NCBI RefSeq assembly: GCF_000757425.2
Contig: NZ_JPKR02000002.1
Span: 124,001-188,000, forward strand
Origin: Tatumella morbirosei
GTDB lineage: Bacteria; Pseudomonadota; Gammaproteobacteria; Enterobacterales; Enterobacteriaceae
Reading direction: 5' to 3'
DNA length: 64,000 bases
In this document: in pieces, positions 51,409 to 60,925 of the stretch
Position numbering within the stretch: position 1 is the first letter of the stretch
How the letters are laid out: every line of letters begins with the position of its first letter
Position numbers and translations under genes: made by a program
Notes under the pieces: generated by a model
Databases searched by the model: none
What the model was told of the DNA's origin: nothing
Seen by the model: the letters and a program-made list of their open reading frames with translations, nothing else

Positions 51409-51554
51409 GCCTGTGGTCTGGTTGTATTCCACTTTTCATTTCCCCGGGAACTTTCATCAGCACACGGACTCTATTCCCTCTTACGTAGTGAATTAAGTTT
51501 GATATAGTGACGTAAACTTTTGCTCTGACATCATTAACTGACAAGGAGAAAACA

Positions 51555-51644
51555 GTGGCCAACGCGGTATTCATCCGGATAGACAATGTCAGAGACAATT
51601 TTTCTCGGGCCCCTCAGAATTCATGGAACAGTGACAATGATTAA
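51555..51644 (+). CDS. Possible 29-residue leader peptide overlapping the agp start
   Basis: A strong ribosome-binding site (AAGGAGAAA, 51543-51551) stands before GTG 51555, and the frame runs 29 codons (opening MANAVFIRIDN, with GTG read as Met) to TAA at 51642-51644. The stop lies inside the agp start region: the agp ATG at 51637 overlaps the last codons. agp itself has a poor ribosome-binding site, so translational coupling is plausible. The peptide was not recognised. Confidence 0.4.
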   Translation: MANAVFIRIDNVRDNFSRAPQNSWNSDND

Positions 51645-53145
51645 GAAATTGAGCTTGTGTACACTCGCTGTACTTGCAGCACTACCTGTGAGCTTGCAAA
51701 CGTTTGCGGCAGATAACAGTATGCAGCTGGAACAGGTGTTAATGCTTAGCCGTCATAATCTGCGGGCTCCCCTGGCGAATGGTGGCAGTCTTCTCGAACA
51801 GTCTACCAATAAGAAATGGCCCCAGTGGGATGTCGCTGGTGGTGAACTAACCACGCGTGGTGGAGTCCTTGAGGCGTACATGGGGAAATATACCCGCGAC
51901 TGGCTGGCGCAGCAGGGGCTGGTGGATAAAAATCAGTGTCCGGCCTCAAATTCTGTCTTTGTTTATGCCAACAGCCTACAACGTACTGTGGCAACTGCAC
52001 AATTTTTTGTGAGCGGTGCTTTTCCGGGGTGTGATGTTGCAGTCACCCATCAGGATGCTATGGGCACCATGGATCCTGTATTCAATCCTGTGATTGCCAA
52101 TGATAGTGCCGAATTCAAAAAATCAGCGCTTCAGGAGATCTCGGCCGCAGACAAACAGCAGCAACAACAATTACAGGCTGCCTATAGCCAACTGAGTAAA
52201 GTGGTTGATTTTTCAGCATCACCGTTATGTAAAGGTAAAGAAAAATGTAGTCTGGGAAGTCAGTCAGATTCTTTCAGCCTGGACAAAGGAAAAGAACCCG
52301 CGGTTGAAGGCCCGCTGAAGATCGGTAATGCGTTGGTAGATGCTTTTACCTTACAGTATTACCAGGGTTTTCCGGCCGACCAGGTTGCCTGGGGACAAAT
52401 CAAAACCCCTGAGCAGTGGAAAGCATTATCAGAAATCAAAAACAGCTACCAGAATATCCTGTTTACCACCCCCCAGGTCGCGCGTGACGTTGCGGCGCCA
52501 CTGGTTGATTATATCCGCAGCCAACTGATTGATCAGGATAAAGCCAGTGCCCCGGCATTCACATTTATGGTGGGTCATGATTCAAATATTGCTTCAGTAC
52601 TGGCAGCGCTGAAGGTGAAACCTTATCAGTTACCTGGTCAGTATGAGCAGACGCCTATTGGTGGTCAGCTGGTATTCGAACGTTGGCATGATAAGAAAAC
52701 CAATAAAGATCTGCTGAAAATGGAATATGTCTACCAAAGCACTCAGCAGTTACATGAGGCGTCGACACTTAGCCTGGCGAATCCGCCACAGCGAGTGACA
52801 TTGCAACTGGAAGGTTGCCCTGCGGACAGTAATGGTTACTGTTCATGGGATGATTTCAGTAAAGTTCTGAATACGGCGTTGCAGGGTACGTCGATGCAAC
52901 CTCATATGGCGCCGGCTGAAACCGCTGCCACTCCGGCAGCTCCGGCAACTCCTCCGGTTTCTGAGAGCACGTCCACATCAACCCCGGCCACAACAGCGCC
53001 TGCTGAGGCTAATAGTCAGACAAAATCGCCTGCCGCTGCCGCTCCGGCGAAAAATGAAGCTGCCAGTAAATCCCCTTCATCCGGCGCCAGCCACTCCTCC
53101 GCTGGCCATAGTTCGGGTGGTGGAAAGGGCGGTGATGCAAAATAA
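51637..53145 (+). CDS. agp: Periplasmic glucose-1-phosphatase Agp with a C-terminal low-complexity tail
   Basis: Agp is a histidine acid phosphatase that releases glucose from glucose 1-phosphate in the periplasm. ATG 51637 (MIKKLSLCTLAVLAALP) opens a signal peptide ending near QTFA-ADN. The catalytic motif SRHNLRAP (about residues 38-45) and the proton donor in VGHDSN are intact, as are YANSLQRTVATAQFF and GTMDPVFNP. The core ends near residue 416, where E. coli Agp ends (413). A further 86 residues rich in Ala, Ser, Pro and Thr, ending in a Gly/His/Ser-rich piece, are extra. Confidence 0.93.
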   Translation: MIKKLSLCTLAVLAALPVSLQTFAADNSMQLEQVLMLSRHNLRAPLANGGSLLEQSTNKKWPQWDVAGGELTTRGGVLEAYMGKYTRDWLAQQGLVDKNQCPASNSVFVYANSLQRTVATAQFFVSGAFPGCDVAVTHQDAMGTMDPVFNPVIANDSAEFKKSALQEISAADKQQQQQLQAAYSQLSKVVDFSASPLCKGKEKCSLGSQSDSFSLDKGKEPAVEGPLKIGNALVDAFTLQYYQGFPADQVAWGQIKTPEQWKALSEIKNSYQNILFTTPQVARDVAAPLVDYIRSQLIDQDKASAPAFTFMVGHDSNIASVLAALKVKPYQLPGQYEQTPIGGQLVFERWHDKKTNKDLLKMEYVYQSTQQLHEASTLSLANPPQRVTLQLEGCPADSNGYCSWDDFSKVLNTALQGTSMQPHMAPAETAATPAAPATPPVSESTSTSTPATTAPAEANSQTKSPAAAAPAKNEAASKSPSSGASHSSAGHSSGGGKGGDAK

Positions 53146-53188
53146 CTCTCCGGTTACTCTTGTGGCACAGTGATCATTGACTGGAAAA

Positions 53189-53217
53189 AAATCCCCGCGT
53201 TATGCGGGGATTTCTTT
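53189..53217 (+). terminator. Terminator after agp
   Basis: AAATCCCCGC (53189-53198) pairs perfectly with GCGGGGATTT (53204-53213), followed by CTTTT. The A-run upstream could make it work for both strands. Confidence 0.85.
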
Positions 53218-53232
53218 TATGTATGCAGGAGT

Positions 53233-53472
53233 CTATTCGTCATCATAAACCAATGAATGTCTCATTAGCCACACGATCTCCCTGCCAGCAATAGGTTCAT
53301 TTAGGTGGTGGTTCTGGTCGTTGACCGGGATTTCGGCGGCCAGAAATCCGTCGGGAACGACATTAACGGATTTCTGAGACCAGGGATGCCGGGCAACACA
53401 ACTGCCATGACTGCACTGTATTACCCGGCGGGTCGGTTTATGAGATCTTACGTTTCTGTACCTGCCAGCCAA
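53233..53472 (-). CDS. Doubtful 79-codon ORF after cycA
   Basis: A minus-strand frame with a TTG start overlaps the last 35 bases of cycA in another frame and continues 205 bases to TAG at 53233. The inner sequence looks protein-like (VIQCSHGSC, VVPDGFLAAEIPVNDQNH, ending LVYDDE), but no ribosome-binding site is evident and no family was recognised. It may be chance, a small unknown protein or the end of a lost gene. Confidence 0.22.
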   Translation of the reverse strand: MAGRYRNVRSHKPTRRVIQCSHGSCVARHPWSQKSVNVVPDGFLAAEIPVNDQNHHLNEPIAGREIVWLMRHSLVYDDE

Positions 53473-54829
53473 TAGCCAGCACGATGAACCAGAGCGGCGT
53501 GACCATTAGTGCCTGACGGGTATCCGGCTGGAGGGTTAATAACACCAGGATAAAGGCGAAAAAGAGCAGGCACACCCAGCACATCAGTTTGCCCGCAGGC
53601 ATTTTGAACACTGAGGCCTGATGCAGTTCAGGGCGTTGACGGCGGTAAACCAGATAGCTGCATAAAATAATAGACCAGACGAACATAAACAGAATCGCCG
53701 ATACGGTGGTAACCAGCGTAAATACCGTCATAACATTTGGGATTAGATAAATCAATGCAACCCCCACCAGTAAGCAGAAGCAGGAAAAAAGTAATCCACT
53801 TACCGGGACCGAGCGGCCGGATAGCCGGGCGAAGCGGCTGTGAGCGACACCTTGCTCTGCCAGGCCGAACAGCATCCGGCTGGTAGAGAAAATACCGCTG
53901 TTAGCAGAAGAGGCTGCAGACGTCAGAACGACAAAATTGATAATACCGGCAGCCGCAGGTAAGCCAATCAACACAAACATCTCTACAAACGGGCTGCGCG
54001 AGGGAACGACCTGGTCCCACGGAGTAACGGCCATAATAACCAGCAGTGAAAAGACGTAAAACATAATAATACGTAGTGGAATGGCATTAATGGCCCGTGG
54101 CAGGACTTTCTTCGGATCACGGGTCTCAGCGGCGGTTGTACCGACCAGTTCTATACCCACAAACGCAAACACTGCAATTTGGAATCCGGCAAAGAAGCCA
54201 CTAAGTCCCTTCGGGAAGAAACCGCCATGGGTCCAGATATTACTGAGTGCAGCATGCGGTCCGTCGACAGGGCCATAGTGGATACAAACCAAAACAATAC
54301 CAATGGCAATCAAAGCAATAATGGCCACGATCTTAATAATTGCGAACCAGAATTCCATCTCACCAAACATTTTTACAGTCGCGATATTCAGCACCAGGAA
54401 GATAGCAATACAGAGAATTGCACTCATCCAGACCGAGAATCCGGGCATCCAGAACTGTAAATAAGAGGTGATAGCAACGATATCAGCAATACCCGTGACT
54501 ACCCAACAGAACCAGTAAGTCCAGCCGGTAAAATATCCGGCCCAGGGGCCAAGCAGATCAGCGGCAAAATCACTGAATGATTTATACTCAAGATTAGACA
54601 GTAGTAACTCACCCATTGCTCTCATGACAAAAAACAGCATAAAGCCAATCAGCATATAAACAAAAATGATCGACGGTCCGGCAAGGCTGATGGTTTTACC
54701 TGAACCCATGAATAATCCGGTTCCGATGGCTCCGCCAATTGCTATCAACTGAATGTGACGGTTATTTAAGTTCCGCCGTAGCTTTGGTGTGTCCTGATCG
54801 GGCACATTTTGCTGAGGTTGGTGTGTCAT
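53438..54829 (-). CDS. cycA: D-serine/D-alanine/glycine transporter CycA
   Basis: CycA is a 12-helix amino acid/proton symporter of the APC superfamily that takes up glycine, D-alanine and D-serine and also admits D-cycloserine. The 463-residue sequence is very close to E. coli CycA, including LRRNLNNRHIQLIAIGG near the N-terminus, MGSGKTISLAGPS, GMADV-like GIADIVAIT, and FAFVGIELVGTTAAET. The match favours CycA over ProY or AroP. In E. coli cycA lies elsewhere, so its place here between agp and yecF is a difference in gene order. Confidence 0.93.
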   Translation of the reverse strand: MTHQPQQNVPDQDTPKLRRNLNNRHIQLIAIGGAIGTGLFMGSGKTISLAGPSIIFVYMLIGFMLFFVMRAMGELLLSNLEYKSFSDFAADLLGPWAGYFTGWTYWFCWVVTGIADIVAITSYLQFWMPGFSVWMSAILCIAIFLVLNIATVKMFGEMEFWFAIIKIVAIIALIAIGIVLVCIHYGPVDGPHAALSNIWTHGGFFPKGLSGFFAGFQIAVFAFVGIELVGTTAAETRDPKKVLPRAINAIPLRIIMFYVFSLLVIMAVTPWDQVVPSRSPFVEMFVLIGLPAAAGIINFVVLTSAASSANSGIFSTSRMLFGLAEQGVAHSRFARLSGRSVPVSGLLFSCFCLLVGVALIYLIPNVMTVFTLVTTVSAILFMFVWSIILCSYLVYRRQRPELHQASVFKMPAGKLMCWVCLLFFAFILVLLTLQPDTRQALMVTPLWFIVLAIGWQVQKRKIS

Positions 54830-55133
54830 TCCTTCATTTCCTGTGATGATTGTGTCAGCTCTGCTGGCTGTTTTTATTGTTTTCTGCCCGGAGTTGATTG
54901 TGGCAGTGACGAGTAAATCAGTTCAATGTTTGCAGGAGTCACCTTTTATCACACTCTCTATAACGTGAGAAATAACAAGCGTTACATCTGTGGCTGACTG
55001 ATGTTTTTTCGTTCGCAATATGGTAAGACATGTAAGGTTGTATCGCAGCGGGGGACATTGAAAGCTAAAATAATAAGTAAAGGTGGTTACCGTGGAGGGT
55101 TCCTGCCTCAGACAGAGACAGGATATTACTGTA
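54830..55133. other. Gap between cycA and yecF without a gene
   Basis: The 304 bases hold the cycA promoter region on the minus strand. A weak hairpin (CCTG..CAGG, about 55100-55122) could be the yecF terminator, but no T-run supports it. Nothing else was recognised. Confidence 0.4.
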
Positions 55134-55358
55134 CTACTGAAGATATCCGGCTTTTATTTGTTTCAGGGTTGAAATAAACACTTCTGAATCAGCTGTGTTT
55201 TCCAGGGAACTCAGATAACGCTCCATATTCAGGATGGCTTTACCTGCATCCACCTGGCTCATGGACTGTAAAATACAGGTGATCATCATTTTCAGACAGG
55301 TCACTTCCCTGGCCAGCGATTCAGGTTTTTTTTCAGTTGGAAATTCTACATGGTTCAT
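55134..55358 (-). CDS. yecF: YecF, DUF2594 small protein
   Basis: The 74-residue protein is the same length as E. coli YecF and keeps the pattern LAREVTCLKMMITCILQSM with later Asp-Ala-Gly-Lys and a C-terminal LKQIKAGY. It is helical and of unknown function. As in E. coli it is divergent from uvrY. Confidence 0.9.
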   Translation of the reverse strand: MNHVEFPTEKKPESLAREVTCLKMMITCILQSMSQVDAGKAILNMERYLSSLENTADSEVFISTLKQIKAGYLQ

Positions 55359-55584
55359 TACTTCAGACTCCGTTAATCAGCGAAAGCTCGCCATAATTGC
55401 GGATAATATAACAGAATCAAAATGTTGACATTAGCATTTTAGGGGATATGACACCTTCGCTGGTGATAAATGTGGTATGTGATGCTAATAAAAGAAAATA
55501 GCTCTGATTTATGGGCCTTAACACAGCTTGATTTTGTCTGGAGAAACAGTGAAAGCCATTAATTATGCTATAATCAAAAATTGA

Positions 55585-55612
55585 TTGTCGTCAAATAATG
55601 GTCGCTTATAAA
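55585..55612 (+). promoter_or_regulatory. Probable sigma-70 promoter of uvrY
   Basis: TTGTCG (55585-55590) and TATAAA (55607-55612) are separated by 16 bases, 84 bases before the proposed TTG start of uvrY. Confidence 0.5.
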
Positions 55613-55695
55613 GGATTTGCCAGGGCGATTATGTAAAACTGTTCGTGGCTGACTCTGCCAAAATTTCCTCTGTGTGCCTTTTGGAGTACATCCTT

Positions 55696-56355
55696 TTGAT
55701 CAGTATCCTCCTTGTTGATGACCACGATTTAGTCCGGGCCGGTGTACGTCGTATACTGGAAGATGTTACTGCCATGGTGGTTAGCGGTGAGGCGTGTTGC
55801 GGAGAGGATGCCATTAAGTGGTGCAGGCAGAATACGGTAGATGTGATCCTGATGGATATGAATATGCCAGGCATTGGCGGACTGGAGGCCACCCGGAAAA
55901 TTATGCGTATTCATCCGGATATCAAGATAATCATGCTGACCATCTGTTCTGAAAATCCTTTACCCGCCAGAGTGATGCAGGCTGGGGCGGTGGGATATCT
56001 GACGAAAGGTTCGACTCCACAGGAGATGATTAACGCTATCCGGGCGGTTAATGCAGGGCAGCGCTACATTGCACCAGATATTGCGCAAAAAATGGCGTTA
56101 AGTCAGGTGGAATATCATGGCGGCGAATCGCCATTTTCAAGTCTGTCAGAACGGGAGTTACAGATTATGCTGATGATAACTAAAGGTCAGAAAGTGACCG
56201 ATATTTCTGAGCAGTTGAATCTCAGTCCTAAAACAGTTAATAGTTACCGTTATCGTATGTTCAGTAAGCTGAACATTAACGGTGATGTTGAGTTGACGCA
56301 TCTGGCGATACGGCATGGGTTAGTTAATTCGGATTTGGTAATCAGCAGTGAGTGA
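55696..56355 (+). CDS. uvrY: Response regulator UvrY of the BarA/UvrY system
   Basis: UvrY, phosphorylated by BarA in response to short-chain carboxylates, activates the CsrB and CsrC small RNAs. TTG 55696 is chosen because the encoded (M)[15 protein letters not shown] lines up with the E. coli N-terminus and GGAG lies nine bases upstream; this gives 219 residues (218 in E. coli). The receiver domain has the phosphorylated Asp in [10 protein letters not shown] (about residue 54) and Lys in YLTKGS (about 104). The LuxR-type helix-turn-helix spans about 150-205 ([20 protein letters not shown]). It overlaps uvrC by eight bases. Confidence 0.95.
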   Translation: MISILLVDDHDLVRAGVRRILEDVTAMVVSGEACCGEDAIKWCRQNTVDVILMDMNMPGIGGLEATRKIMRIHPDIKIIMLTICSENPLPARVMQAGAVGYLTKGSTPQEMINAIRAVNAGQRYIAPDIAQKMALSQVEYHGGESPFSSLSERELQIMLMITKGQKVTDISEQLNLSPKTVNSYRYRMFSKLNINGDVELTHLAIRHGLVNSDLVISSE

Positions 56356-58180
56356 AATTTTTGATTCAGTCGATTTCCTTCGGACTGTCACACATCAGCC
56401 CGGGGTCTACCGGATGTACGGTGCCGGCGATGAAGTGATCTATGTAGGAAAAGCCAAAGATCTCAAAAAGCGGCTCAGTAGTTATTTTCGTACTCAGGTC
56501 AGTAGTCGTAAAACGGAAGCTCTGGTAGCGAATATCCGCCATGTGGATGTCACTGTGACCCACAGTGAAACTGAAGCTTTGTTGCTGGAACATAACTATA
56601 TAAAGTTATACCAGCCACGATATAACGTGTTGCTGCGTGACGATAAGTCCTATCCCTACATACTGTTAAGTAACGATAAACACCCTCGTCTGGCATCTCA
56701 TCGTGGAGCTAAACATGTGAAAGGGGAGTATTTCGGCCCCTTCCCGGGCGGCAGTGCTGTGCGCGAAACGCTGGCGATTTTGCAAAAAGTGTTTCCTGTT
56801 CGTCAGTGCGAAAATAATGTCTATCGCAACCGTTCCCGACCTTGCCTGCAATATCAGATTGGTCGATGCCTGGGACCTTGTGTGGAAGGCCTGGTTTCTG
56901 AAGAGGAATATCAGCAACAGACCGAATACGTCAGATTGTTTTTATCCGGTAAGGATGACCAGGTGCTGAAATTACTGATCAGTCGGATGGAGCAGGCAAG
57001 TGCATCTTTGAAATTTGAAGAAGCTGCGCGGATACGGGACCAGATTCAGGCTGTCAGGCAAATTACCGAAAAACAGTTTGTCTCTAATCAGGGGGATGAT
57101 CTGGATGCGATCAGCATTGCGTATGATTCAGGAATGGCCTGTGTTCATGTGCTGTTTATCCGCCAGGGTAAGGTGCTGGGTAGTCGGAGTTATTTCCCGA
57201 AAGTTCCGCCGGATACTGAATTGTCGGAAGTGATACAGACGTTTGTGGGGCAGTTTTATCTGCAGGGGAGTGAGGTGCGTACTTTGCCTGGCGATATTTT
57301 ACTGGATTTTGCACTGCCGGAAATCAGCGTTCTCAGTGCATCGCTGACCGAACTGGCAGGCAGAAAAATCAGTCTGCAAAGTAAACCTCGTGGTGACCGG
57401 GCACGTTATCTTAAGTTGGCCAGAACCAACGCGGCTACAGCGCTGGTGTCCAGGCTGGCTCAACAATCGACAATCCATCAGCGGCTGGCAGCGTTGGCCG
57501 GGTATCTCAAATTGCCGGCTATTCGCCGGATGGAGTGTTTCGATATCAGTCATACGATGGGCGAACAAACGGTCGCTTCCTGCGTGGTCTTTGATGCCAA
57601 CGGGCCGGTGCGAGCCGAATACCGACGTTATAATATCACCGGTATTACCCCGGGAGATGATTACGCGGCTATGAACCAGGTCCTGCAACGGCGTTACAGC
57701 AAGTCGCTGGAAGAAAGTAAAATTCCTGATGTCATTGTGATTGATGGTGGAAAAGGCCAACTGGCGCAGGCCAAAGAGGTCTTTGCCGGACTGGATGTTG
57801 ACTGGGATAAAAATCATCCACTGTTGCTAGGGGTAGCAAAAGGCAGTGATCGTAAAGCGGGTCTGGAAACACTGTTTTTTGAAGCCGAAGGGGAAGGAAT
57901 GTCATTACCGCCAGATTCTCCGGCATTACATGTCATTCAGCATATTCGTGATGAATCTCATGACCATGCTATTTCTGGACACCGACTGAAGCGTGCCAAA
58001 GTAAAATCCGCCAGTAGCCTGGAAGGCATTGAAGGTGTCGGACCTAAACGTCGTCAGCAGTTACTGAAATATATGGGAGGGTTACAGCCGTTGAAAAATG
58101 CTACGGTTGAAGAAATTGCCAAAGTTCCGGGCATATCTGTGACACTGGCGGAAAAAATATTCTATTCTCTCAAACACTAG
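56348..58180 (+). CDS. uvrC: Excinuclease ABC subunit UvrC
   Basis: UvrC makes both incisions in nucleotide excision repair after UvrB is loaded. The 610 residues equal the E. coli length. The N-terminal GIY-YIG domain ([19 protein letters not shown], about residues 17-44) makes the 3' cut, a UVR motif lies at about 204-238, and the RNase H-like domain (about 380-540; MECFDISH with its Asp, and later IDGGKGQL) makes the 5' cut. Two helix-hairpin-helix motifs close the protein. The start is GTG within uvrY. Confidence 0.98.
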   Translation: MSEIFDSVDFLRTVTHQPGVYRMYGAGDEVIYVGKAKDLKKRLSSYFRTQVSSRKTEALVANIRHVDVTVTHSETEALLLEHNYIKLYQPRYNVLLRDDKSYPYILLSNDKHPRLASHRGAKHVKGEYFGPFPGGSAVRETLAILQKVFPVRQCENNVYRNRSRPCLQYQIGRCLGPCVEGLVSEEEYQQQTEYVRLFLSGKDDQVLKLLISRMEQASASLKFEEAARIRDQIQAVRQITEKQFVSNQGDDLDAISIAYDSGMACVHVLFIRQGKVLGSRSYFPKVPPDTELSEVIQTFVGQFYLQGSEVRTLPGDILLDFALPEISVLSASLTELAGRKISLQSKPRGDRARYLKLARTNAATALVSRLAQQSTIHQRLAALAGYLKLPAIRRMECFDISHTMGEQTVASCVVFDANGPVRAEYRRYNITGITPGDDYAAMNQVLQRRYSKSLEESKIPDVIVIDGGKGQLAQAKEVFAGLDVDWDKNHPLLLGVAKGSDRKAGLETLFFEAEGEGMSLPPDSPALHVIQHIRDESHDHAISGHRLKRAKVKSASSLEGIEGVGPKRRQQLLKYMGGLQPLKNATVEEIAKVPGISVTLAEKIFYSLKH

Positions 58181-58249
58181 CATTGAAACAGCAGGGGCAA
58201 TGTAGGAACATAGAGACAAACACCATCCCATCCAGGCTGTTAGTGCCCT

Positions 58250-58798
58250 ATGCAATTTAATATACCGACATATCTTACGCTTTTCAGGGTTGTTTTAATT
58301 CCCTTTTTTGTTTTGGCGTTCTATTTGCCATTCAACTGGGCACCTGTTTGCTGCGCATTATTGTTTGTTATCGCCGCAATAACGGACTGGTTCGACGGGT
58401 TCCTGGCGCGCCGCTGGAAACAGACCACTGCTTTTGGCGCGTTTCTTGACCCGGTGGCAGATAAAGTCATGGTGGCAATTGCACTGGTACTGGTGGCGGA
58501 ATATTTTTATTCCTGGTGGGTAACCTTACCTGCGGCGACGATGATTGCACGTGAAATAATTATTTCAGCCTTACGGGAATGGATGGCTGAAATTGGCAAA
58601 CGAAGTAGTGTGGCAGTTTCCTGGATTGGCAAAGTAAAAACCACGGCTCAGATGTTGGCTCTGGTCGCATTACTCTGGCGACCAAACGATATGGTCGAGA
58701 TGGTAGGAATTTTGGCATTATACATCGCTGCAGTGCTCACTTTCTGGTCGATGTTTCAGTATCTTAGTGCGGCAAGAAAAGATTTGCTGGATGAATGA
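58250..58798 (+). CDS. pgsA: CDP-diacylglycerol-glycerol-3-phosphate 3-phosphatidyltransferase PgsA
   Basis: PgsA makes phosphatidylglycerophosphate, the committed step to phosphatidylglycerol and cardiolipin, in the inner membrane. The 182 residues equal the E. coli length. The CDP-alcohol phosphotransferase motif (D-G-x2-A-R-x8-G-x3-D-x3-D) is seen as [22 protein letters not shown] (about residues 45-68). Four or more hydrophobic segments are present. It follows uvrC as in E. coli and precedes the tRNA-Gly gene. Confidence 0.97.
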   Translation: MQFNIPTYLTLFRVVLIPFFVLAFYLPFNWAPVCCALLFVIAAITDWFDGFLARRWKQTTAFGAFLDPVADKVMVAIALVLVAEYFYSWWVTLPAATMIAREIIISALREWMAEIGKRSSVAVSWIGKVKTTAQMLALVALLWRPNDMVEMVGILALYIAAVLTFWSMFQYLSAARKDLLDE

Positions 58799-58930
58799 GC
58801 ATAATGATGGAATTAGCAGCAAACAATAGTTGTTTTGACATAAACTGATTGACGGGACAGCCGCTGTCAGTAAAATGCGGCACATCAAAGGTTGTTCCGG
58901 TTATCTGTTTTCACAGTTCAGAACAATTTT

Positions 58931-59006
<76 letters not shown>

Positions 59007-59757
59007 GTTTATAAAGGCCGAATCATTCTGATTAGCGGGCTTTCACAAAAAAGGACCTCAGGGTTCTTTTCTTGTTTCCTGATATCACCATTCTCATCAC
59101 TCTGTTATTGGGTATTGGCTTTATTTCATCTTCCACCAATCAGCCAGATGTTCGCCGCATAATAAAACCCGGTTATCCTCCGTACTCAACCGGTTGCCGC
59201 AGAGTGCAAAATCAGTAACACCGAATTGAAAGTGGGGTTCTGCGGGGGAGTACTATCGCAGTGGCACATATCCTGCCTTACCTGGCTCACCAGTGAAGGC
59301 TGCAAATAGTGATTAACCATATACTATACAGCTGCCAACTGACAGTCCCTGCTGCATCAACCTGAGCGTGTCTTGCAGAAGAGCGCAGTCGTAGAGCTCG
59401 CCGTGAAAACAGGTACTGTCACTATCCCTCGCTCACAAAATTGAACACAGGCGCGCTGCGGGCTTGCTCATTTGCCACACAGGCAGTGAATTAAGTTGCT
59501 AAAATCACCAGTTTAACGGAAGGGTGTTTGCTCATTGAACAGGTTGCTGAATTTTCGGGCATTCAGACATTATTATCGGAAAAAAAAGGGGATAGCTCTT
59601 GCCAAGCCCGGGGAACCAGTCCATAATAGCGACCATTCCGAAGACGAAGGGTGATTAACTCTTTAGGAATCAATAAGTTAAACCAAAGGTTTTGGTGCAA
59701 CTGACAAGAGTTAACAATTATAACATCTCTAATATGTTGTAATTTAAAGGAATAAAA
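59007..59757. other. 751-base gene-free spacer between tRNA-Gly and tRNA-Cys
   Basis: In E. coli the glyW, cysT and leuZ tRNA genes are close together. Here 751 bases separate the first two. No open frame with a convincing start and ribosome-binding site was found on either strand. An A-run at 59580-59587 (a T-run on the minus strand) next to a small hairpin could end a minus-strand transcript. No repeat of a tRNA 3' end was seen. Confidence 0.5.
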
Positions 59758-59831
59758 GGCGCGTTGGCAGAGTGGCCATGCAGCGGATTGCAAATCCGCC
59801 TACCTCGGTTCGACTCCGGGACGCGCCTCCA
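59758..59831 (+). tRNA. cysT: tRNA-Cys (anticodon GCA)
   Basis: The 74 bases have acceptor GGCGCGT pairing with ACGCGCC, the GTTCGAC T-loop segment, anticodon GCA and an encoded CCA. It lies five bases before tRNA-Leu, and the two are probably one transcript. Confidence 0.96.
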
Positions 59832-59836
59832 GATTT

Positions 59837-59923
59837 GCCCAGGTGGTGAAATCGGTAGACACAAGGGATTTAAAATCCCTCGGCTGTATGGCTGTGCGGG
59901 TTCAAGTCCCGCCCTGGGCACCA
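59837..59923 (+). tRNA. leuZ: tRNA-Leu (anticodon TAA)
   Basis: The 87 bases fold as a type II tRNA with acceptor GCCCAGG pairing with CCTGGGC, a variable arm, anticodon TAA in the loop ATTTAAA, and an encoded CCA. It matches the place of E. coli leuZ; yecA, which follows in E. coli, is absent. Confidence 0.96.
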
Positions 59924-59968
59924 CCGATTATAATGAACAAAAATAAGCACATATGTGCAATGTCGTTT

Positions 59969-59992
59969 AACCGCCGTCAGGCGGTTTTTTGT
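59969..59992 (+). terminator. Terminator after the tRNA-Cys/tRNA-Leu pair
   Basis: AACCGCC (59969-59975) pairs with GGCGGTT (59980-59986) across GTCA, followed by a T-run. Confidence 0.9.
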
Positions 59993-60705
59993 TTTCTGCG
60001 CCCGTTGTCGAAGATGCATTTTTGCATTTGCTTAATCATCCATTTATCTGATCACCAACAACCGGCACAATTTTTATCTTTCTGTCATAAACTGCTGCCT
60101 GACCCGTGTCATTGACTGAACTTACTCGCCTTTCTCCCAGGCTTCATTCCGAAACATAAATCTGTTTAATATTAAAGCTTAAAACGTGTAACCAGTTTTA
60201 AGTTGTGGGTAATCTGGTCTGAAGTTCTGTGTAGCATCCCACTGGTGTAGATAAAAGCCATCGCGGCTGTTCGCGCTTCCTGCGGGCCCGGGAATAGGCA
60301 ATGAATTGCAAATTTCCTTGACAGCCCTGTCAGGTCAGAGAGTTGGGAGTTTCTTTTGTATCTGATAGTTAAGGGATTTTTTTGTTTTCAGGAACTCCGC
60401 GATTAAAGACAAACAATTTGTTCAGCGGATGAACGCCGACCAAAGCTTTTGAAGCAAAACAAGGTAGTCTACCGCACTCAGAGTGGCTGTGGGGGGAATG
60501 CACTCTCTTTTATCAGTAGATAAAGTTGCCTCAGACTAAATGAACTTAGCCCGAATCTTCCCTGTTTGTCACATGCTCGCACAGGGCAGAAGATATCATA
60601 ATTAACTTTATGAATAAGATGACAAATAGTGAATTCAGGTGGTAACACCGTTACGTGCCTGACATTACATTCCGGAAAATATTTAAGTTGTCCGATTAAA
60701 ATTAC
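59993..60705. other. Gene-free stretch downstream of tRNA-Leu
   Basis: About 710 bases hold no open frame that could be supported. An imperfect stem (CCCTGT with ACAGGG, about 60560-60586) was noted. The stretch begins the accessory region after leuZ, where E. coli has yecA. Confidence 0.45.
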
Positions 60706-60720
60706 TAGACGACCGGTCTA
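60706..60720 (+). promoter_or_regulatory. Operator-like element 1 (TAGAC-N5-GTCTA)
   Basis: The 15 bases TAGACGACCGGTCTA are an interrupted inverted repeat containing the palindrome GACCGGTC. An identical copy lies 144 bases downstream. Probable target of the TetR-family regulator encoded at 61703, by position and symmetry only. Confidence 0.6.
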
Positions 60721-60849
60721 TTAGTTGTTAGCGTTGAGATACGGAACAAGCTGGTGAGGCTTTGAAACATCGATACTCTCTGGTGCTACGATGGTTCAAT
60801 CCAGCTTCGGATTGTTCCCGGTTTTATCGCTACAGGTGACACCTATAAA

Positions 60850-60864
60850 TAGACGACCGGTCTA
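60850..60864 (+). promoter_or_regulatory. Operator-like element 2 at the DJ-1 gene promoter
   Basis: It is identical to element 1 (TAGACGACCGGTCTA) and lies right after a -10-like TATAAA (60844-60849), 61 bases before the DJ-1 ATG. Binding here would block transcription start. Confidence 0.65.
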
Positions 60865-60925
60865 CTAATGGTTCATGCTGATTACCTGTTTGCTTAATCC
60901 TGAGTCTATATTTTGGAGAACGATA

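Noticed and set aside
50978-51496. 172-codon plus-strand ORF containing two copies of a repeated peptide, and a 169-codon ORF on the other strand
   Set aside because: Both run through the two tRNA-Ser genes; the repeat is the tRNA sequence translated.
59563-59793. 76-codon minus-strand ORF between tRNA-Gly and tRNA-Cys
   Set aside because: It runs into the tRNA-Cys gene, has no ribosome-binding site and matches nothing recognised.
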